Made by a program: the position numbers and the translations under genes. The notes under the pieces are model-generated. The model had not been told where the DNA came from, made no database searches, and saw only the letters and a list, made by a program, of their open reading frames with translations. This document shows positions 7,913 through 11,955 of a stretch of 11,955 bases of DNA, one piece after another; the stretch's first letter is position 1; every line of letters starts with the position of its first letter. The DNA is from an uncultured Chloroflexota bacterium (GTDB lineage Bacteria; Chloroflexota; Dehalococcoidia; SAR202; UBA11138): positions 1 through 11,955 of the forward strand of contig CAJWRP010000024.1 in NCBI GenBank assembly GCA_913046025.1, written 5' to 3'.

Positions 7913-9126
7913 TATACGACACCTTCTTTGTGCAGCCGGGTTACCTCATCGGCGCGGTATCCCAGGCTGGTAAGAATCTCATCGGTATGCTGCCCCAATA
8001 GAGGCGCAGGGTTTCTGATCGACCAGGGCGACTCGCTCATGATGAAGGGTCTGCCGGGCTGCATCAGGCGACCTGCCTTGGGATGCTCCACGTCGGCAAA
8101 GGCCTGTCGCTGTATGAAATGCTGGTCCTCTATCAACTCCTCAATGGTATTCAGCGGCCCACTGAGCACACCTGATTCCTGGGCCGCCTGCCAGATCTCG
8201 GTTTTGGTCCGCTCCAGGCACCACGGGGTGAAGTAAGCATCAAATATGTCTGCGAGGTCGGAATTAAATTGGGATTCTGGCTCGTACCATGTTGGGTCAT
8301 CAAGCTCCGGCGGGTTACCCATCATGTTCACTACGCGTTTGAAGTAGTTGCCACCGCCATTGATCTGAATGTAGCCGTTGGCGCAGAGAAATACACCGGT
8401 GGGGTAGCCGAAACCGGCTGTTGGAGAGGTGCGCCTGGTTATCTCACCGTTGTACTGGTAGGCCAGCAACATGCTCATGCGGCGGTCTATGGTGCCTACC
8501 TGAGTCTCCATAATAGAAACGTCAACATGCTGGCCTATGGCCTGCATTCGTGAGGCAAATAGCGCTCCCATGGTGGCCACGGACGCGACGGCCCCCGCCT
8601 GATAAAGCACAACGTTTTCAGCGAGCTTTACAGGCTCCCGGTCGGCTATCCCGGTGGAGTACATCTCGCCTCCCATTCCGTACGCCATGGCGTCGGTCAG
8701 CATGTAGTCTCTGTAGGGACCGGTCTGACCGAAGTTGGTGATGGAAGTCAGTACGATGTCGGGCTTGGCCGATTTGAGCGCTTCGTAGCCAAGGCCAAGG
8801 CTCTCCATCGTGCCTGGACGGAAGCTCTCCACGACGATGTCAACGGTCTCCACTAGCCGAAAGACAATGGCCTTGGTTTCGGCAGACTTCAGGTCCAGAG
8901 TGATGCTCTTCTTGTTGGTGTTGAGGTGAAGGAAGAGGCCACTCTTTTCAGGGTCAGGTTCGTCCTTGGGAAAGGGTCCCATCCTGCGTGAGCCATCACC
9001 TGAATTCGGTCGCTCGATTTTCAGTACGTCGGCACCGTAATCGGCCAACAGCTTGGTGCAGTAAGGTCCGCTGATGTAGTGGGTAAGGTCGAGTACGCGC
9101 ACGTCGGCCAGGGCCTGCTCTTGCAT
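7912..9126 (-). CDS. Class III CoA-transferase paralogue lacking the catalytic Asp
   Basis: A 404-aa CaiB/BaiF protein of normal length with the family N-terminus (DVRVLDLTHYISGPYCTKLL, YGADVLKIE), the NTNKKSITLDL and VESFRPGTMESLGLGYE segments and the C-terminal GQHTDEILTSLGY. At the place of the nucleophilic aspartate, however, it reads ENVVLYQAGAVASVATMGAL: counting four residues back from the conserved Gly (G178) gives L174 (codon 8605-8607), not Asp. No Asp lies nearby. So it either uses another residue, or is a structural or regulatory subunit for the coupled downstream paralogue, which keeps the Asp. The two-subunit class III enzymes SmtAB and BbsEF are precedents for a heteromer. ATG at 9126-9124 is preceded by a strong CCGGAGGAA ribosome site (minus strand of 9130-9138). 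The 143-bp spacer upstream is described under the leader entry. Confidence 0.9.
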   Translation of the reverse strand: MQEQALADVRVLDLTHYISGPYCTKLLADYGADVLKIERPNSGDGSRRMGPFPKDEPDPEKSGLFLHLNTNKKSITLDLKSAETKAIVFRLVETVDIVVESFRPGTMESLGLGYEALKSAKPDIVLTSITNFGQTGPYRDYMLTDAMAYGMGGEMYSTGIADREPVKLAENVVLYQAGAVASVATMGALFASRMQAIGQHVDVSIMETQVGTIDRRMSMLLAYQYNGEITRRTSPTAGFGYPTGVFLCANGYIQINGGGNYFKRVVNMMGNPPELDDPTWYEPESQFNSDLADIFDAYFTPWCLERTKTEIWQAAQESGVLSGPLNTIEELIEDQHFIQRQAFADVEHPKAGRLMQPGRPFIMSESPWSIRNPAPLLGQHTDEILTSLGYRADEVTRLHKEGVV

Positions 9127-9130
9127 TAAT

Positions 9131-9177
9131 TCCTCCGGAACCTACTGGGACGGAGGCAAGTGTACCTTATGGCCTCC
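9131..9177 (-). promoter_or_regulatory. Leader with alternative pairing around the Shine-Dalgarno site
   Basis: On the minus-strand transcript three short complementary blocks precede the CoA-transferase ATG (9126): GGAGGC (9177-9172), GCCTCCG (9157-9151) and CGGAGG (9137-9132), the last being the Shine-Dalgarno sequence. The middle block can pair fully with either flank, so two 6-bp GC-rich hairpins exclude each other, one hiding and one freeing the ribosome site. This is what can be seen; a regulatory role is inferred and the blocks are short enough to arise by chance. No clear -35/-10 pair was found in the remaining spacer (9178-9269). Confidence 0.3.
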
Positions 9178-9269
9178 AACAGTGTCTCTTTGAATGGCCT
9201 ATGCACTCGCGCCGCAATTCCCGTGTGCTGGGTTGCGGGTTTGGAAATACCGCCGATGCTGGGGCTGAA

Positions 9270-9896
9270 TTAGTCCTCCGAAGGCCACTTGGTGCCGCCC
9301 ACGGCAGGCCGCTGGTCGTCAGAAAGGGTGAGGCCTCTGGCCACCGTATCGGCGAAGGACTGCAAGATCACTGCCCCCCACTGATTTGCGTGAGAGACCC
9401 TGTACTCGGTGCGCTTCCCTCGGCGCAGCCTTCTGGCATAGCCCTCGGCCAGGCCTTCGAGTTCTTTATCGATATTGCCGTCCATGGCGTCGATGTCGGG
9501 CACCAGCTCGTGAGCCGTCTCCACGAACCTCGCAACCTCGTTCATATCGGAATCGCAGACCACGAAGATGGGCACTGTGCCGGCCCTCTCCTCAGGCAAA
9601 AAGGTGTTGCTAAGCTCAAGCTCCTCGTCGCGGTTGAAGACGTTGACCACCAGGCCATCGGTGCTTTCGGCCAGGCGCAGGATTGATGGCGTGGTGCTCA
9701 TGGCGTCGCCACACCAGTCGGCAGTGAACACGGCCAGGTTCAGCGGTGAAGACAGACCGTCGAACTGCTTCTGCACAGCCTCGGGTACCTCCACGGCCTC
9801 GTGAATATCGATGAAGGGCTGCTTGTTGACCTTGACCTGATCAATGTACTGCTGGGTCGTCATGCCCTGCTGAAATTTTTCACGGGTTAGGGACAT
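9270..9896 (-). CDS. Thioredoxin-like fold protein with single-cysteine WCGD site
   Basis: A 208-aa cytoplasmic thioredoxin-fold protein without signal peptide. The core runs from about residue 52: LNLAVFTADWCGDAMSTTPS carries C62, with Ala (A65) where the second cysteine of CxxC would be, and GTVPIFVV (about 106-113) provides the cis-proline P109. An N-terminal helix of about 50 residues precedes the fold and a charged tail (RRLRRGKRTEYRV, then NQWGAVILQSFAD) follows. This matches the thioredoxin family in which WCGDA or WCxDC is common; such proteins may act as monothiol reductases or bacillithiol/mycothiol-type disulfide handlers, but the role is not fixed. The frame stays open upstream to 9995, but ATG 9896 has GAGAGGCG at a proper distance and MSLTREKFQQ is the natural start. 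It lies 79 bp after the glutaredoxin stop, probably in the same transcript. Confidence 0.85.
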   Translation of the reverse strand: MSLTREKFQQGMTTQQYIDQVKVNKQPFIDIHEAVEVPEAVQKQFDGLSSPLNLAVFTADWCGDAMSTTPSILRLAESTDGLVVNVFNRDEELELSNTFLPEERAGTVPIFVVCDSDMNEVARFVETAHELVPDIDAMDGNIDKELEGLAEGYARRLRRGKRTEYRVSHANQWGAVILQSFADTVARGLTLSDDQRPAVGGTKWPSED

Positions 9897-9975
9897 CTTT
9901 TCGCCTCTCTCGTAGCGGTTGTGCGGGTGATGTAGATGTAAAAAGTAGCGGACCGACGGCCCGTTAGCCGATCTC

Positions 9976-10200
9976 TCAACCGGTTTTGCCCTCAAACCCC
10001 ACCTCTACACGACCATCTGGAAATACGATGATAGGCACCGTGTCTGAGTAGTCCAACGCCTCATCCAGCGTGTCCTGGCTCTGATCGACGCGGCGTTCGT
10101 CGTACTGGATGCCCTCTTTGGCCCAGGCCTCTCGCAGTCCGTCGCATGTGGGGCAGACCGTAAGGGTGTAAACGATAGGAATATCACTCAATTTGTTCAC
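9976..10200 (-). CDS. Glutaredoxin-family protein (CPTC)
   Basis: A small 74-aa dithiol redox protein. The N-terminal strand IPIVYTLTVCPTCDGLREAW places the CPTC redox centre at C16/C19, followed by GIQYDERRVD (second strand with the typical Glu/Arg/Asp pattern), and the cis-proline loop DTVPIIVFPDG (T54-V55-P56). The chain stops after VGFEGKTG, where most glutaredoxins add a final helix, so it is on the short side, like NrdH/glutaredoxin-like minimal proteins. Expected role: reduction of protein or mixed disulfides in the cytoplasm. The start is GTG at 10200-10198; no good Shine-Dalgarno is visible, and a TTG at codon 4 is an alternative. It is the first gene of the minus-strand block and divergent from the RidA gene. 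Confidence 0.82.
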   Translation of the reverse strand: MNKLSDIPIVYTLTVCPTCDGLREAWAKEGIQYDERRVDQSQDTLDEALDYSDTVPIIVFPDGRVEVGFEGKTG

Positions 10201-10237
10201 CGGTATTTCGTGGTTTATTGCTCGGCGCTGTGTCCAG

Positions 10238-10266
10238 AAATTAACACCGCTTTACTCATACGTCAA
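10238..10266 (-). promoter_or_regulatory. Candidate promoter for the glutaredoxin/thioredoxin-like genes
   Basis: Read on the minus strand, TTGACG (10266-10261) is followed after exactly 17 nt by TAATTT (10243-10238), about 38 bp upstream of the GTG start. The -35 is a five-of-six match and the -10 is weak. The -35 lies inside a short palindrome, TACGTCAACGTA at 10259-10270, which could be an operator. Pattern match only. Confidence 0.3.
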
Positions 10267-10316
10267 CGTACCCTCTTGTTAGATGCACGCCTCGGCATTA
10301 TGCTTTGCCATAACCG

Positions 10317-10335
10317 CAAAGGCGAGAGGCCTTTG
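10317..10335. promoter_or_regulatory. 19-bp palindrome upstream of the RidA gene
   Basis: CAAAGGCGAGAGGCCTTTG consists of perfect 7-bp arms around a 5-nt centre (GAGAG), ending 42 bp before the RidA ATG inside the divergent 10201-10377 spacer. It is compatible with a dimeric regulator's operator or with a leader hairpin. A TATGAT at 10343-10348 resembles a -10 but has no -35 at the right distance. Confidence 0.35.
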
Positions 10336-10377
10336 ACGCGGATATGATGAAATTTGGGGAGGGAAGGAGACCAGCAT

Positions 10378-10890
10378 ATGGCGCACACTCTTGCAGATTT
10401 AGATGCGATGACGATCGAGGAGGCTCATGCCTTGTCTGTCACCGATCGGGACCAGATCCTGGACCTGATTATTGACGCAGGCCGAAATCAGGCCACTGGC
10501 GAGACCAGCCACCGCATAGGGCTGTACAGCGACTACTTCGAAGAAGACCTGGTGCGAATGCTGAAGGTGAAGGCCGTCAAGGTCTACGTCAGGGGCACCA
10601 CCCCGTCAGACTTCAGCGGCAACATCATCGGCGATACGGATGCGGAGCAATACCGGGCTGCGTTCCGCCACGTAAAGACTATCCTAGACTCTTCAGGCAC
10701 GAGTTTCAGCAGGGTGGTCACTTTTGTGATTTTCCTGACCAATATGGACAACTGGTCAATGCTGAACGAGATCTACAAGGAGTTCATTCCCATTCCGCCA
10801 TGCCGCGCAGTAATAGGCACAACAGGCCTGGCCCAGAAACCCCTGGCCATAGAAATCGTGAACTGTATTGCCTACCGCGTCGCGCCATAA
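10378..10890 (+). CDS. RidA/YjgF/UK114 family protein with N-terminal extension
   Basis: RidA-fold proteins hydrolyse reactive enamine/imine intermediates to keto acids and ammonia, or serve as deaminases in catabolic pathways; they form cytosolic trimers with active sites between subunits. The 170-aa protein has the core from about residue 63: VKAVKVYVRGTTP, GNIIGDTDAEQ, FRHVKTILDSSG, VVTFVIFLTNMDNWSMLNEI, then PPCRAVIGTTGL with the substrate-binding arginine R143 and IEIVNCIAYR with E159, both typical active-site residues. About 50-60 residues precede the core, rich in acidic residues and predicted helical, whereas ordinary RidA proteins are about 125-130 aa. ATG 10378 is chosen because GGAAGGAGA (10362-10370) lies 7 bp upstream; a TTG at 10354 is in frame but lies before that site. 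It converges with the flavin oxidoreductase, 9 bp away. Confidence 0.88.
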   Translation: MAHTLADLDAMTIEEAHALSVTDRDQILDLIIDAGRNQATGETSHRIGLYSDYFEEDLVRMLKVKAVKVYVRGTTPSDFSGNIIGDTDAEQYRAAFRHVKTILDSSGTSFSRVVTFVIFLTNMDNWSMLNEIYKEFIPIPPCRAVIGTTGLAQKPLAIEIVNCIAYRVAP

Positions 10891-10899
10891 GGCACTCTG

Positions 10900-11955
10900 C
10901 TATCGGGAGCGTTCGGCGTAGGCCTGCTTCGCTCGGTCGATGGCGCGGACCCTACCGGCAACCAGTACTTCCTGGCGATCAGTTGCCCATTGATTGGAAG
11001 CTGCCAGGCCGGATATGGAGCCCTGGAATTGGGGCATGACGTATCGGGCCAGAAGCTCGAAGCTGTGTAGTATCTTCTCCCTGGGAGCCCAGTCGATGGT
11101 CTGCACCAGGAAGCCGCCAAAGCCGCCGCTCTGCTGGTCAAGTTTGTGGATGGCCTCAATGCAGTCGTCTGGAGTGCCGATGATCCACGCGCCGCTCTCC
11201 GCCATTGCATCGATGACCTGTTCCAGCGGCCCGTCGAACAGTGGCTTGCGTCCGTTGGTCCCTTCCGAGTACTCCCGCAGGAACTGCCCTGCGCCGATGC
11301 GGGCCTCTTCAAAGGCCTGCTCACGAGTATCGGCCAGGTGGACGGGTATGGACAGGCGCCACTCGTTGCGGTCCATAGTCTTGCCGTGCTTTTCGGCAGA
11401 CTCCTCGGCGATGCGCCAGAGAGCCTCAAGATCGGCAGGTCCGGCAGATGGATCACGAGGTACAGTGATCGTAAGGACTGACGCACCGTACTTGCCGGCC
11501 AGCGCCACCCCTGCGGGCGACTGTATCGCCGCGACTGCGATGGGCATGTGGGGCTTTTGATAAGGCCTGAGCTGAAGCATGGCCTCGTTTAGCTCAAACC
11601 AGTCGCTCTTGTAAGTTATAGGCTCGGTCTCGGTGAACAGGCGTATGATTACTCCCAGCGCCTCGTCCATCTTCTCTCGTTGCGTTGTTGGGTCGATGCC
11701 CATCATGTAGGCGTCGCCGGGAAGCGCGCCGGGGCCAACGCCCATCATGACGCGGCCGTGAGACATGTGGTCGATTTGCACCATACGGTTAGCGGCCATG
11801 AGCGGGTGGTGGTAGGGCAGGCTCAATACGCCGGTGCCTAGCCTGATATTCTTCGTGCGGTCTGCCGCCACTGCCATGAAAATCTCAGGCGATGAGATCG
11901 TCTCCCAGCCAGCGCTGTGGTGCTCGCCAATCCAGGCCTCGTCGAAGCCAAGGTA
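10900..11955 (-). CDS. LLM-class flavin-dependent oxidoreductase (5' partial)
   Basis: A bacterial luciferase-like monooxygenase family protein; such enzymes use FMNH2 or F420H2 and often oxygen to oxidise organic substrates in the cytoplasm. At least 351 residues are visible and the frame runs off the right edge: upstream of the internal ATG at 11877 the same frame reads YLGFDEAWIGEHHSAGWETI, a canonical family segment, so the true start is outside the window. Further signatures are the EHH motif (visible residues 11-13), IRLGTGVLSLPYHHPLMAAN, HMSHGRVMMGVGPGALPGDA, GIDPTTQREKMDEAL and KPHMPIAVAAIQSPAGVALA, then IIGTPDDCIEAI near the cofactor phosphate site. This pattern is nearest to limonene-monooxygenase-like LLM proteins; the substrate is unknown. 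The stop is TAG at 10902-10900. It probably belongs to a transcript starting to the right of the window. Confidence 0.92.
   Translation of the reverse strand, partial: YLGFDEAWIGEHHSAGWETISSPEIFMAVAADRTKNIRLGTGVLSLPYHHPLMAANRMVQIDHMSHGRVMMGVGPGALPGDAYMMGIDPTTQREKMDEALGVIIRLFTETEPITYKSDWFELNEAMLQLRPYQKPHMPIAVAAIQSPAGVALAGKYGASVLTITVPRDPSAGPADLEALWRIAEESAEKHGKTMDRNEWRLSIPVHLADTREQAFEEARIGAGQFLREYSEGTNGRKPLFDGPLEQVIDAMAESGAWIIGTPDDCIEAIHKLDQQSGGFGGFLVQTIDWAPREKILHSFELLARYVMPQFQGSISGLAASNQWATDRQEVLVAGRVRAIDRAKQAYAERSR

Noticed and set aside
9897..9995. Upstream extension of the thioredoxin-like gene to 9995
   Set aside because: It would overlap the glutaredoxin end and add a non-conserved 33-residue stretch; ATG 9896 has a clear Shine-Dalgarno site.
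10872..11486. 204-codon minus-strand frame inside the flavin oxidoreductase
   Set aside because: Low-complexity Arg/Ser/Pro-rich shadow frame overlapping the true gene on the same strand.
11875..11877. ATG at 11877 as start of the flavin oxidoreductase
   Set aside because: The conserved GFDEAWIGEHH segment lies upstream in the same frame and reaches the window edge, so the gene begins outside.
1..11955. CRISPR array, tRNA, rRNA, transposase or prophage signals
   Set aside because: No regularly spaced repeats, cloverleaf, rRNA segment or recombinase/transposase motif was recognised on either strand.

Overview
The window reads as a chromosomal catabolic segment of a free-living bacterium, moderately GC-rich by eye. 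It packs together enolase-superfamily, class III CoA-transferase (CaiB/BaiF), fused hydantoinase/oxoprolinase, RidA and luciferase-like flavin oxidoreductase genes. Expanded sets of such families are known from SAR202-type Chloroflexota and related heterotrophs, so that group is my best guess; no rRNA or ribosomal marker is present to prove it. I see no mobile element, tRNA, rRNA or CRISPR array.

Layout: (1) 1-158, the 3' end of a plus-strand gene that looks like the C-terminal half of a histidine-phosphotransfer (HPt) domain. (2) 361-6602, three plus-strand genes with gaps of 75 and 74 bp: a mandelate racemase/muconate lactonizing-type enzyme, a formyl-CoA-transferase-like CaiB/BaiF protein, and one 1243-residue protein carrying both HyuA and HyuB halves. 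(3) 6614-10200, a minus-strand block that, in transcription order, encodes a CPTC glutaredoxin, a thioredoxin-like protein with a single-cysteine WCGD site, and two class III CoA-transferase paralogues whose stop and start codons overlap (TAGTG). Blocks 2 and 3 meet tail to tail at 6602/6614, with a 10-bp perfect inverted repeat at the junction. (4) 10378-10890, a plus-strand RidA-family gene transcribed divergently from the glutaredoxin. (5) 10900-11955, a minus-strand flavin-dependent oxidoreductase whose 5' end lies outside the window.

How the genes may work together (inference): the plus-strand operon could take an organic acid or cyclic amide through ATP-dependent ring opening or carboxylation (HyuAB), CoA activation (Frc-like) and an enolase-type abstraction of an alpha proton. 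The coupled CoA-transferase pair may be one heteromeric enzyme, because the upstream partner has leucine where the catalytic aspartate should be while the downstream partner keeps it. This resembles known two-subunit class III enzymes such as SmtAB and BbsEF. The substrate cannot be read from sequence alone.
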